64,000 nucleotides of DNA from Diplolepis rosae (Eukaryota > Arthropoda > Insecta > Hymenoptera > Diplolepididae): the NCBI GenBank assembly GCA_030998225.1, contig JAPYXD010000680.1, positions 1,922,001 through 1,986,000 on the forward strand, written 5' to 3'. The position numbers were made by a program, and so were the translations under genes. The notes under the pieces were generated by a model. That model had not been told where the DNA came from and ran no database searches. It worked only from the letters and a program-made list of their open reading frames with translations. Positions within the stretch are counted from its first letter, which is position 1. The number at the start of each line of letters is the position of its first letter. Of this stretch, positions 49,627 through 61,190 are shown piece after piece.

Positions 49627-50732
49627 AATGAGAAATGAGCAAATAATTCTATGCGATAAGTTGCAGTCGTGACATCACCGAATGAAATATGGCTCCACCT
49701 ATTAGAAATTTACTAAATTTATCAAATAACTCCTGTATATTATTTTTTTATTTTCCAAATAAATAAATCATTATCAGATTTAGTTTGACAACCCATTAAG
49801 TTGGAAGTTTTCCGATTTCGAATTTAAAAATTTTCAAGCCTTTTTAAAATAAAAGGCCATCAGTTTTAAAAGTCTGAAAATTTTGATTTTAACTCAGTTA
49901 TTTTTCAAAAATTCCCTGATAATTTCATGTTTCTCTAGGTGTATGAAAAAGTTATATTACTTAACTAATAGCAGATATAAATCATATTCTTTATTGGTTA
50001 GCAAATACATTCATGGGAAGATATACCGTGAAAGTTCGGATTGGATACATTACAAGTGATGATTATAATCTTCAGGGAATCACGTTCCGTTTTAATGACT
50101 GGAACGAATCTCGATAGTAATGAACTGGAGTCTGCAGTTATTAATTGCAGAGTAGTAAATTTTCAACACAAAAATGGATTTTTTGCAAAATAAAAAAGGT
50201 AGTTGTTGAGTTTCAAAATTTTATTACTATTGATATTGATCAATCGAGGAGATTTTGAAACGTCTAGTTTTTTGAGAAATTGCTAACAACGAGTGGACTA
50301 TACCGAGTGAAAGTTATAGTACGTGATCAGTAAACCACGTCGAAAGCAAGTACGTTCGCTGCAGAGCAGGTTACTTTTTTGAACAGTGAAATACATAAGC
50401 TAAATAATGATAACGCCCACCTCGTTTGACAGAAAATCATTTATCGCAAGGCCTATGAAATTTCGCCTCAAGAATAAGAAATGTAGGTCTCCTTACAAAA
50501 AGCAAGGCACGCCTTTTAAGACCTTTCTCACTTTCTTAAACTGGTTTAATATCATGAAATTTTGCATCCTGTTAAAATATCCATGAATTTTAAGAGAAGA
50601 TTTAAAAACGAAATCACAGCGGTTTAAAGAAACAATTCAAGGACATTTGATACATAGAAGATGAGCAAATTTTATTGATTTTAGGTTTCTATATGTTTAT
50701 TTGAAAATGTATTTTTGTTGTTACCAGTATAA

Positions 50733-51256
50733 AATTGTTGATTAAGTAGATGATGGCCTTTCTGGTATATATATTCCACAAAGTTAGGACCATAAGTGCG
50801 TCGCAATTCCTCATAATATCCTTGTATATTCATTTTGATGAAATGTGTTTTAGGGCCAATGTATAGTAATTTGAAAATGTATTTTTGTTGTTACCAGTAT
50901 AAAATTGTAAATTAGCAAATTTTATTGATTTTAGGTTTCTATATGTTTTTTTTATACATAAAACTTTATACAGTTATTTACATGTAACTGAAAATTCTGT
51001 TATAATTTCGTAATATTAAGATAATTTTAGTACAATTTCGAAATTTCAGTCAATTTTTAGTAAAGAGATACATTTTCTCATAAAATTATTGTAAATTTTA
51101 CATAATTTTCCATTAATTGCATTTGTAACTTTAAAATCTCGTAAGTTTCAGAACATTTCTATCAATGTAGGTTAACCTAACTATCAGGTCCGTACACTAT
51201 ATTTCCCAAGTTCAGGTTTAACTACCAGAAAGGCCATCACCTACTTAATCAACAAA
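50733..51256. mobile_element. 524-bp element with 33-bp inverted ends
   Basis: TTGTTGATTAAGTAG...GGCCTTTCTGGTA at the left against TACCAGAAAGGCC...CTACTTAATCAACAA at the right. It contains one copy of the near-identical 265-bp segment also found at 53729-53994. Part of its left end (AAAATGTATTTTTGTTGTTA) is locally duplicated at 50701 and 50875. Confidence 0.65.
50966..51231. repeat. 265-bp segment, near-identical to 53729-53994
   Basis: From TATACAGTTATTTACATGTA to CCAAGTTCAGGTTTAACTAC. I see a single mismatch against the other copy, so one was made recently. Confidence 0.85.
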
Positions 51257-51769
51257 TCTATATGTTTATGTCTGAAGTACATACAATTTTCTTTCCTAAA
51301 TTTCGGAGATGGTAGAGAAGATAAAAACAGAGGTATATAGACTACTTTTGGTTTCGAATGTGAAAAAAAGTTCAATTTTAGCAAAATACACCGGAACATT
51401 TTTTTTTTATTCAAAAACAAAAGTAGTCTATCTACGTTCGTTTTTATCTTCCCTACCATTTCTCAAATTTTGGAAACAACATTTTATGTATTTTTGACTC
51501 AAACATGTAGAAAGTGGACCAAACTGTTGATATGAATTTGCTACTTTTCTCTGCTATCACATGCCCTTAAGGAAAATTAGGGGGTTTTTGTGTTGAAGAA
51601 AGAGGGACATTTGTTTTCATCTAAAAATACTGTGGAGGTGAATAAATGTTGAAAAATGCAACGTTTTTATGATAAAAGGTAAATTATATTCGAAAATAAA
51701 ATTAGAGACATATAAATTTTCTTGACGCTTAACAATAAGGATGAAAAAAATGTCTTAGTTAACTAATTA

Positions 51770-53640
51770 TGAGATTTTGTACATTTTCATCATAAATGAG
51801 AAGGTATTAGTTTTATGAGAAAACTGACTTTCAAATTTTTCATCAAATCTTTACGTTTCGAGGCCCCCCGAGTCAGAAAAAAACGGTTTGTACGAAAGTG
51901 TCTGTCTGTCTGTAAGTTGTATACTCGATGAGCCTCGATAGAATTATCGGATTGAATTGAGCTTTGGCATACTTTATTGGAGTTGAAAAAGTAAGGACAA
52001 GTTCATTAAAACCAGCCACTTCCGACAAAGATTGTCAAAATAGGAGCATTTTTTGTGTTTTTGAAAAAATCCAAAATTCCAATACTGGTTTCTGATAGTG
52101 CTCATAAATCTCTATTATTTATCCTGATAACATTTTTCGATTAAACCAAAATTAGAAAAGTTACAGTATGTTAAAACTTGAAAAATGTCAATATCTAAAT
52201 TTCATTTTCCAGTTAAATTATACGAAATCTGAAAAAAAGTCATGATACAAAATTGTTTACTACATAAAGATTTACAACTTTGAATCGGAACATTTTTTCA
52301 TAAGATGTATATTTTTCTATTTAATTTAAAAAAATACTATTGAAAATCCAAAATTCAATTTTTTAACAATAATATGTGAAATACGAAAAAAACCTAAGAA
52401 TACAAAGTTGTTCGTTTTAAAAAGATTTACAATTTTTATCTAAAACAGTTTCGGATAAAACATATATTTTTTGCTTTAATTCCAAAAATACTATTAAAAT
52501 TCAAAAATTCCATTTTTTAGACAAAATATGTGACAGAGGAAAAAACGTTGAGATGGAAAATTATTTGCCTAAATGAGGTCTATAAATTCTCAATATGACA
52601 TCTTTTAACAAGATGTATATTTTATATTTTGATTCAAAAGAAATTATTGAAAATCAAGAATTCCATTTCTTAAGGTAGTTTTCATCCACGAAAATTAGAC
52701 CTCAGGCAAAAATAGATGATTTTGCTTTCAAGAATAGCAATATTATTATTGAAGGGCTATTTTGAAAGAGAAAAGATTATTTTACATGAAAAAATTTGAA
52801 ACACAGAAAAATAATTTTATTAATAAATTTTAGTTTTGACCCAACTTTTTTTCTTATTGCTTCTTAACAAATTTTAAAAAATTATGCGATTCTAATAAAT
52901 CATGAATCATTTTTTCAGAGAAAAGATTTCCCACAACTTCACAGTTTCTGATTTTTAAAAATAAATTCTTTAATGGCTGAAATCATTAAAAAACATTTTC
53001 CAAAACGAAATTTTCATAAACAAATTGCTGAATTTGATAATAATTTATTCATTTTTGAAAATTGGAAATGGTTAAGTTGTAGGGAATCTTTTTCTTAAAA
53101 AAGTGATTTCTAATTTATTAAAATCGCATAATTTTTTTACATTTGGTAAGAAGCGATAAGAAAAAAAGTTTGGGAAACAATAAAATTTATTAATAAAATT
53201 TATTTTTCTGTATTTTAAATTTTTTTCATGGAAATTAATCTTTTCTGTTCCAAAATAGCCTTTCAATAATAATATTGCTATTCTTGAAAGCAAAATTATC
53301 TATTTTTGCCTGAGGTCTAATTATCGTGGATCAACTACCTTAACCAAAATATTTGAGATACGAAATAAGCGTTGAAGTGCAAAAAAAAATTTACACCTAC
53401 AATATTATAAAATTGACTTGAGCTTCAGTATCAAATTACAAGAAATAAACTTATATGTACGCGAAGAATATAAGATCGAGCGCGAAGCACGAGATCCAGA
53501 CAGAACGGAGCGCAAAGCGCAACGATCGAATCGCGTGCCCTAGGCGCGCTCAAACTTGCGAGCAAAGCAAGATGCGACGAGATAAATTTATGAAAATTCA
53601 TTTACATATCAGGAAAATTAAAGAGAACATTTTTTAACTT
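51770..53640 (+). mobile_element. GTCT repeat family, copy interrupted by a TTAA element
   Basis: Same order as 7010-8455, including GAGTCAGAAAAAAACGG, a short GTCT run and the GAGCGCGAAGC tail near 53478. A foldback element splits it at 52674-53339. The + strand frame 53455-53637 is in the tail. Confidence 0.6.
52674..53339. mobile_element. 666-bp long-inverted-repeat element at TTAA
   Basis: GGTAGTTTTCATCCACG at the left and CGTGGATCAACTACC at the right, with TTAA on each side (52670-52673, 53340-53343). The arms continue for about 250 bases (GACCTCAGGCAAAAATAGAT against its inverse). The sister repeat copy near 55270 gives the uninterrupted sequence. Confidence 0.85.
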
Positions 53641-53728
53641 TCAGTTACAAATGACTGAATATTACGATTATTTTATCCGAAAATTCTGAAAATACAAATA
53701 AAAATTTACGTTTCAAGTAACTGAATAA

Positions 53729-53994
53729 ACTTTATACAGTTATTTACATGTAACTGAAAATTCTGTTATAATTTCGTAATTTTAAGATAATTTTAGTACA
53801 ATTTCGAAATTTCAGTCAATTTTTAGTAAAGAGATACATTTTCTCATAAAATTATTGTAAATTTTACATAATTTTCCATTAATTGCATTTGTAACTTTAA
53901 AATCTCGTAAGTTTCAGAACATTTCTATCAATGTAGGTTAACCTAACTATCAGGTCCGTACACTATATTTCCCAAGTTCAGGTTTAACTACCAA
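53729..53994. repeat. 265-bp segment, near-identical to 50966-51231
   Basis: See 50966-51231; here it lacks the inverted ends that bracket the other copy. Confidence 0.85.
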
Positions 53995-54168
53995 TTATAA
54001 ATTAGTTTTAGTATAATAACTTATTAGTCTAAAAAGATTCTCACAAAATTACTTCATAATAATCAGCTACTACGCAAGTATAGATTGTAGCGCATTTTAA
54101 ATCTAACAATTTTAGTAGATTTTACAAAAAGTTCAGTTCAATCAAGAGACTTTCAGTACGTTTTACCT

Positions 54169-55752
54169 ACTCTCTAAATATGAATCAGTCAAAATCTACT
54201 GATTATCAGTGAAATTTGACTGATTCAAATAGCCAAAAAGAGGTTACTGTAAATCAGTCAAATTCCACTGATTTTTTCAGTGAAAATTAACTAATTTAAC
54301 AGTGAAAATATTTTTTCCACTGATTCAATTAGTGATAATCAACTGATTTAACAGTGAAATAAATTTTTACATTCTCATCATGGATGAGAAGGTATTGGTT
54401 TTATGTGAAAAATGACTTTCGAAATTTTCATCAAATCTTTACGTTTTGAGACCCCCTGAGTCAGAAAAAAGGGTTTTTACGAAAGTGTCTGTCTGTCTGT
54501 CTGTCTATAGGTCGTGTGCGGCATAACTCTCGACAGAATTATCAGAATGAATTGAGCTTTGGTACACTTTAACGGAGCCGAAAAAGTAAGGACAAGTTCG
54601 TTAACCAGCCACATCCAATCAAAATTGAGGGATTGAGCACTACTTTTGTGTTTTTGAAAATAACTTTTTGGAACATCAACAATTTCAATACTGGTTTTGG
54701 ATAGTGCTCATAAATCTGTACAAATTATCCTGATAACATTTTTTGATTAAATCAAAATTATAAATGTTACAGCATATTCAAATTCGAAAAAAGTCAATAT
54801 CAAAATTCCATTTTCCAGTTAAATTTTACGAGATACGAAAAAACGTTATGATACAATATTATTTTCTACATAAAGTCCTACAAATTTGAATTATAACATT
54901 TTTTCATAAGATGCATATTTTTCTTTTTAATTAAAAAAAAAACTATTGAAAATCCAAAATTCAATTTTTTAACAATAATATGTAAAATACGAAAAAAACG
55001 TTAGAATACAAAGTTGTTCGTTTAAAAAAGATCTAAAAATTTTTTCTGACGCAGTTTCTGATAAAACATATATTTTTTGTTTCAATTTCAAAAAATACGA
55101 TTCAAATTCAAAAATTCCATTTTTTAGACAAAATATGTGAGATACAAAAAAAACGTTTATATGGAAAATTGTTTGGCTAAATAAGGTCTACACATTCTTA
55201 TGGAGAAATTTCTCGACAGGATGTATATTTTAATTTTTTGATTTTTAATATTGAAAAAATTCGATTTTTTTCACCAAAATATGTGAGATACGATATAAGC
55301 GTTGTTCTGCAAAATCGGTTCCTTAAATAAAGTCTACGACTGTTTTTTCTTTTTGAGAGATTTGGAAGAAAATAAATTTATCAATAATCATGTAATTTAT
55401 TAAAAAGTTACAAAAATGCATACAGAAAATCGAGCGCGAAGCGCGAGTGTCATGATGAGAATGTGTCTTTAATATCATTAAATTGGTTTGAGCTTCAGTA
55501 TTAAATTATAAGAAATAAACTTAAACGTATGCGAAGAGCACAAGACCGAGCGCGAAGCGCGAGGTCCAGGAAGAACGGAGCGCGAAGCGCGACGATCAAA
55601 TCGCGCGCCCTAGGCGCGCTCAAACTTGCGAACAAACTGCGCGCGACGAGAATGTGCCCGCGAAGCGAGCAGATTTTTTAACTGGTGAATCAGTGAAAAA
55701 GCTAACCACTCATTCAATCAGTAAAAATTTGACTGATTCAGATTTAGAGAGT
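54169..55752. mobile_element. ACTCTCTAAAT MITE split by a GTCT-family insertion
   Basis: Left part ACTCTCTAAATATGAATCAG to about 54360 and right part from 55681 to GACTGATTCAGATTTAGAGAG. Together they make a normal element of this family, whose intact copies are 58678-58899 and 59073-59345. The intervening 1.3 kb is a GTCT-family copy. Confidence 0.75.
54363..55680 (+). mobile_element. GTCT repeat family, nested copy
   Basis: About 1.3 kb, very similar to 7010-8455: ACATTCTCATCATGGATGAG at the start, GTCT run near 54487, GAGCGCGAAGCGCGAGG tail near 55547 and GCCCGCGAAGCGAGC at the end. Confidence 0.65.
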
Positions 55753-57168
55753 ATCTCCCAGTAAAATCTACTAAACTCGGATTTTTTCGTCTTTTTTAGA
55801 TTGTTTATTTTATACCAGACGCTAACTGATACGCGTAGAAAATCTGTTAATTGAACTGAACTTCTAGCAAAATCTACTGATTTTTTTTCTGCGGGTGATA
55901 ATTTTTTAAAAATTCTCAAATATTGTGATTGTGAGAAAAATAAGGGGAAATAGGGAACTGACTGCAATCTCTAAAGAAAAGAAAAAGAAAAAAGTAAATC
56001 CTTGCGATGAAAAATTGAGCGTTTTATAGTTGACTATAAAAAGAATTATATGAATCCATTTAGAACACAGCTGTGAAATATTTATATACGCATATATCTA
56101 GAAAGCAAGAGTTTTATTGTAGTTCTTTGTGGTCGTACTTATTACGTCAAGTTACACCTACCCAATGGAATACTTGTGTCTCTAGGAGAGTTATAAAAGC
56201 AAGTTGTAATCAATCTCATGCAACTAGTTTGCGGGTTGTCTTGCATTAGTGAGTTGATATAAAAACAAGGGGTAAAAGTCGACGCACTGTGAAGAATGTT
56301 CCAGGAGTAGAAAGAAGATGTTCTTTTTCAAGCTTGTTCACATCAAAAGTCATATCTAATTTCAGGAATATATATTTTTCTCTTCAAAATTATCACTCTG
56401 TCACCGAATCAGCAAAATATAATAACTAACAAATGTTTTATCTTCCCTGACTATAAATATAAATTTTTTTGGTTGACTGTTCAAAAATCAGACACTTTTG
56501 AAATTTTCAATATTCCCTGACTCAGTAATTTTTAAATAGCTATCACGCCCAGAAAAATCAAAACCTTCAATTTATTATTCTGATTTCAAAATTTTTAAAT
56601 CTTTAAGTTTTTAAATTTCTTTATTTCAGAATTTACTTAAGGCCATGAATCAATCACATCACGTGACGTCGATAATTGCCATTACAGTATTTAAGTTTAT
56701 TCAAAAATTAATAACTAAAATGGATTTTTGGTACCAGACAGACACGTTTATTTCGAAACATTCTATTTTTCATGAATTTAAAAAAATAATGTGGACAGTA
56801 AAAAACTAAGAAGATTTAAAAATGAAAAAATAAAAGATTATAAAATTATAAAGTTGCTAAACTTGGAATATAAATCGCTAAAAATAATGAAATTTCATTT
56901 TTCAGAACTTCAATTAAACAATATTTAAAATGATTTTACAATTTTTAAAGTATTTAAAAAGGCTTAAAGAGACTTTAGAACAATAGAAAACCCATCCAAA
57001 GATTTTTGACAATATTAAGGCCATATATTAAGTGGATCGCGTGACGTTGCTAACTTTAATCACAAACATTTTTTTACGTCTGATGTATAACACAGAAAAT
57101 CCATTTCAATAATTAGTTTCTAAATGATCCACTTTGTACGTGGCACGTAAAGAGATTGATGATTTTAA

Positions 57169-57440
57169 AGGCATGTAATACTTAGGAAATTATCAAATTT
57201 CAGTGATTTTAGGTTTCTACATGTTTGTGTCCGAAGTACATAAAATTTTCATTCCGAAATTATATCAATTTTGTTTTCATGGTCAAAACCAAAAATAATC
57301 TATCTACGTCCGTTTTTATCTTCTTGACCATTTCCAAAATTTTAAAAAGAAAATTTTATGTACTTTTTCGACACAAAAATGTAGAAACTGGACCAAATCG
57401 TTCACATGAATTTGCTACTTTTCTCAAGTATCATCAATAA
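57169..57440. mobile_element. Diverged GGGCATGTGATA-type fragment
   Basis: Left end GGCATGTAATACTTAGG after TTTTAAA, then TTTCTACATGTTTGTGTCC and the inverted counterpart to CTCAAGTATCATC. The right TTAA end is lost. Confidence 0.45.
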
Positions 57441-58677
57441 ATCATCAATAAAATAACTGATTTATTGACAGAAATTCACTTTTTATCCAGATGTAGGAAA
57501 TGGTATTTCTTTACTAGCGCAAAATTCTATCAGACTCAAGCTGATGCACGATCAATATTGTACTTAACCTTTATTTAGTCCTTAGAAATATTTCAATTTT
57601 GTTTACGTGAAGCAAACCTATAATATAAATTGAACAAGATTCTTGTTTGCGTTGAAAATATATTAATTTTGATTAAAAAATAAATTTGTTTCTTTTTACC
57701 AAGTTATTTGTTTGATTGTAGGGATATATTTTTTTCAAGGAACAGAGTTTCCGAAAAATGTAACTTATTCTTATACAAATTTACGCATCTACATTATTTT
57801 TTTCAATTAAACAAAAACTTTTTTAATATCATGTAAATGTGGCAGAAACAAATATTTTTTTGAAATAAACTAAATTATTTATTCCAATCAAGTATATATA
57901 TGAATATCTTTTATAAATTAAAACTAAGTACATTTTTTAATAATTGAAATAAAAAATTTGTTATCTTCAACAATATGCAATCAAACAAACAATTTTCTCG
58001 GTATAAGGAAGTTTCTGTAAAAAGTATTTACAAGTCTCATAAAAAAAAATTGTTTCAATTCAATCGAAAATAAAAACCCATCTACCGAACAAGAAACAAA
58101 GAAATCGAAAACTATTTCTTCTACGTTGGTAATGTAACAGTGCAAAAAATTCTTATGAATTAAGAAACCGGCGTAATAAAGATCGTTTTTGATGTCACTG
58201 ACCTCGATAGCCACTGCATCTTATGGAATGTGCTTTTAACACGAAAGGCAGGAAAAACATTCCTTACAAATTTTAACGCTCAAGAGGTAAACAAAGAATG
58301 AACATTCAAAAAAACGTTAGTCTTGAATGTTGATAAATGGAGGGTGACCATTTTCACTAACGAATATAATTCCCGGGCATTTTCCGGTCATCGACAATTT
58401 TTTCCCGGTCATTAAAAAAATAGTTTCCAATGAATAACAATTAATGCAATGGGTTTTTAAAGTTTTAAAATATTTTTTATTTAATATTTTGAAATGAAAT
58501 TTCTCCTGGTATACCGAAATCACGAAATCATAAGAAATGGACAATTGTTAAAGTCGCTGTTACAGCCTAAGGCTGCTTTACACTCCTGCACTCAAGTTGC
58601 TTGCTCGCATTACACAAATAAGGCGGGAATTTCGAAATGAATAATATAATATATAAGTAAATCACTTTATATAGCAC

Positions 58678-58899
58678 ACTCTCTAAATGTGAATCAGTCA
58701 AATTTGCACTGATTGAATCAGTGATTTGCCTTTTCACTGATTCATCAGTGAAAAAATATTTTTCACTGTCAAATCAGTCAATTTTCACTGAAATAATCAG
58801 TGGAATTTGACTGATTGACAGTAATCTCTTTTTAGCTATTTCAATCAGTAAAATTTCACTGATATTCAGTAGATTTTGACTGATTCACATTTAGAGAGT
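58678..58899. mobile_element. ACTCTCTAAATGTGAATCAG palindromic MITE
   Basis: Terminal ACTCTCTAAATGTGAATCAG and its exact inverse. The body is built from repeated AATCAGTGAAAA / TTTTCACTGATT words, so it can form multiple internal hairpins. Confidence 0.8.
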
Positions 58900-59072
58900 A
58901 TTGTTCAACTTCACGAGCATATTTTCCCTATCGCAACGTACTCTTAATATGCCTGGCTAGCCCAATCCTGGGATATTAATTCATCCCAGGATAGACCCAG
59001 GTCACGAAATTTTGTAACGTGTTAAAATTCATTTCGTTACAATGTTTTTTTTCTTTAAACGCGATTAATACT

Positions 59073-59345
59073 GCTCTCTGAATCTGAATCAGTCAAATTT
59101 TCACTGATTGAATCAGTGATTTGCTTTTTCACTAATTCATCAGTGAAAAAATATTTGTCACTGTTAAATCAGTTAATTTTCACTGATTCATCAGTAAAAA
59201 AATATTTTTCACTGTCAAATCAGTCAATTTTCACTGAAACAATCAGTGAAATTTGACTGATTTACAGTAACCTCTTTTTAGCTATTTGAATCAGTCAAAT
59301 TTCACTGATAATCAGTAGATTTTGACTGATTCAAATTTAGAGAGC
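59073..59345. mobile_element. GCTCTCTGAATCTGAATCAG palindromic MITE
   Basis: Same family, with an additional internal AATCAGTTAATTTTCACTG duplication relative to 58678-58899. Confidence 0.78.
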
Positions 59346-59544
59346 ATTTAAAACACATTAAAATTTTTTAAAAATTCCCGGTCATTTCCCGGTTTTTCGG
59401 TCCAGTGGCCACCCTGAAAATGTTTTAACATTTCCTCCAGTCCCAATTCGTCGATGAAGCTATTTTCAAAATTAATTGTAATGCTTCTTTATCTAGCGAT
59501 AAACCTGCTTCAGCTTTGATATATAGAATTGCTAAAAATTTTAC

Positions 59545-59670
59545 CTGATGTTTGGCGGGCTTGTCCATGATGTGATAAGATGGTGAGTAGCCGGATGCTG
59601 CGATGACAGCCCCCGCCTTACGAGATACGCATTGCCCCATATAGATCTAACAACTTCACCCGCGCACAAC
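59545..59670 (-). CDS. First coding exon of an unidentified gene with N-myristoylation-type start (MGQCVSRK)
   Basis: On the minus strand an acceptor (TATCTTGACAG) at 59671 opens a 126-base exon with a 30-base GC-rich leader and ATG at 59640-59638, then 32 codons to the donor CAG|GTAAAA at 59544. It reads MGQCVSRKAGAVIAASGYSP and then YHIMDKPAKHQ. Gly at position 2 with Ser at 6 and Lys later fits an N-myristoylation signal, and Cys 4 could be palmitoylated, giving a membrane-tethered cytoplasmic protein. GC content is far above the surroundings, as expected of a conserved exon. The following exons would lie to the left and the promoter to the right; I could not find the next exon. The gene family is not recognised. 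Confidence 0.55.
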
Positions 59671-60429
59671 CTGTCAAGATAAATAAGCTTTAGAACAAGT
59701 GATATGTAAATAGAAAGTATATGGGACATTCCATACAGCATTTACATTTAAAAATTATTTTCGTACAAAGTATTTTTTTTTCCTGTTCTGTGGTCGAAGA
59801 TATTCGACCCGTATTTTTTCATTTTACTATGATATCGCGAATTTTGGAGATATGAATTTTCAAACCTTTTTCGCTCGGAAAACCTACTCTTTCACGATTG
59901 CGCACTGCAAAAAAGCGTACGTTTGTATCAATTTTTAAACGACATTTTTACGCCCTTTTCTCAGCTTTCTGATAAAGTTGACCAAAAAACGATTAAATTT
60001 TTTGTTAATGTAGAAAAATAACTTTTTTATAGCCAAATAATTTTTTCCCCTTTTGTTAATGATTTTTTTCTTCTTTTTTTTCTTGATAAATGTTCCTTAA
60101 ATTCTTATAAAGATACTGTAAAAATTTGAGAATAAAAAAATACGTTTCGAATATTTTCGACCAAAGAACAGGAAAAAAAATATATAACCTATATAAAAAT
60201 AATTACTAAATTTTATTATTTCTGTGAAGTGTTCATGAGAAGGACATATAAATATATCCGATCATCTCACTTATCTACGAAACCAAAAGTTCTTATAAAG
60301 CCATAAACCAGAAAATTATGGAAATAAAGATTCATTAAAATACATCTAAAGTACATTTCTCTGAGTAGTTTCCAAATTAGAGTAGTATTAAATAAAGGAT
60401 TTATTAGAAAATATTGTACGCAGAAGTTA

Positions 60430-60643
60430 TACAGGGTGTACCAGAAAGATCGGGACACCTGAATATTTTGGAAACCGTTAAGTTTGACAAAAAACGGCCT
60501 TCAAATAATTTAGTTGTGGTAAAATCAAGGTCACCATCACATATTTCTCGAAGAACTCTACAAGTTTTTTTAGAATCATTTTTTGTCAAACTTAACGGTT
60601 TCCAAAATATTTAGGTGTCTCGATCTTTCTGGTACACCCTGTA
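60430..60643. mobile_element. 214-bp foldback with TACAGGGTGTACCAGAAAGA ends
   Basis: TACAGGGTGTACCAGAAAGA and the inverse TCTTTCTGGTACACCCTGTA, with TA on each side; arms of about 65 bases including GGAAACCGTTAAGTTTGACA. The overlapping frames 60404-60614 and 60576-60806 are a product of the palindrome. Confidence 0.85.
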
Positions 60644-60649
60644 TAATTC

Positions 60650-61190
60650 TAAACGCCTTAAGGTTCTGAATACCCAAGTGCGAAGTTAGATACGGCCCAG
60701 TACTGGCCCAGTATCGGAAAAAATGTTGCCGAAGATCGGTTGCCAATATCGTGCCGTTACTGGAATGATGGAATGGAATGAACTCCGGTATCCACTTTGC
60801 GACCAATTCTGGCTCAAACTCTGTCCGCTAACACTTATTTTCGGCACAGCAACGAGCCGATGCTGTGCCGAACTCTGGTTTTCTCACTTCCAGAATGGTT
60901 TGCCATGGTAAAAGTTACATATGGCCCAGTAATGTGCCGTCCATGGGCCGGACTCTGGCTCTTCTACTTTCGGAACCGGGTGCCATAGTAAAAGTGACAA
61001 TCGGCTTAATATAGGGCCAATATTGGGCCAATTTTCAGCTGAAGGTCGGTAAATTTAAACAGTCAGCCCAGCACTTGACCGATGCAAGCGGCGAAACTTG
61101 CTCAATAACAATAGCCGACTGTTGGCTGCCGAAATTGGCCCAATATTGTGCCGTATTATCAGCTTCGGCAATTCGCGCTAGGGTATATTT
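60650..61190. repeat. GC-richer repeat of GGCCCAGTA / TGTGCCG words
   Basis: Short words such as CGGCCCAGTACTGG, GTGCCGAACTCTGG and CAATATTGGGCCAA recur, partly as inverses. It is similar in style to the arrays around exon 8 but not the same sequence. Frames 60723-60988 fall in it. Confidence 0.5.

Larger units (their letters stand above)
48695..51566. mobile_element. GGGCATGTGATA MITE expanded by internal insertions
   Basis: Left end GGGCATGTGATACTTAGG after TTAA (48691-48694), right end TATCACATGCCC before TTAA (51567-51570). The roughly 350-bp element now spans 2.9 kb because it holds a Penelope-like end (49502-49626), a TIR element (50733-51256) and local duplications. Confidence 0.5.
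58340..59415. mobile_element. hAT-like element with two nested MITEs
   Basis: GAGGGTGACCATTTTCACT at the left and CCAGTGGCCACCCTG at the right, with TTCCCGGTCATT words near both ends. Enclosed are the MITEs 58678-58899 and 59073-59345. No transposase frame. Confidence 0.6.
48507..59544. other. Repeat-dominated region right of the gene array
   Basis: The first 190 bases still match the spacer after gene I, then paralogy is lost within a TTAA MITE that has been expanded by insertions (48695-51566). Further right lie two copies of the GTCT family (51770-53640, 54363-55680), nested MITEs and a hAT-like element. I see no gene. Between 55760 and 57160 the DNA is AT-rich with only scattered repeat words (TTCCCTGAC; AAGGCCAT...CACGTGACG at about 56640 and 57012); between 57441 and 58339 I see nothing. 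Confidence 0.6.
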
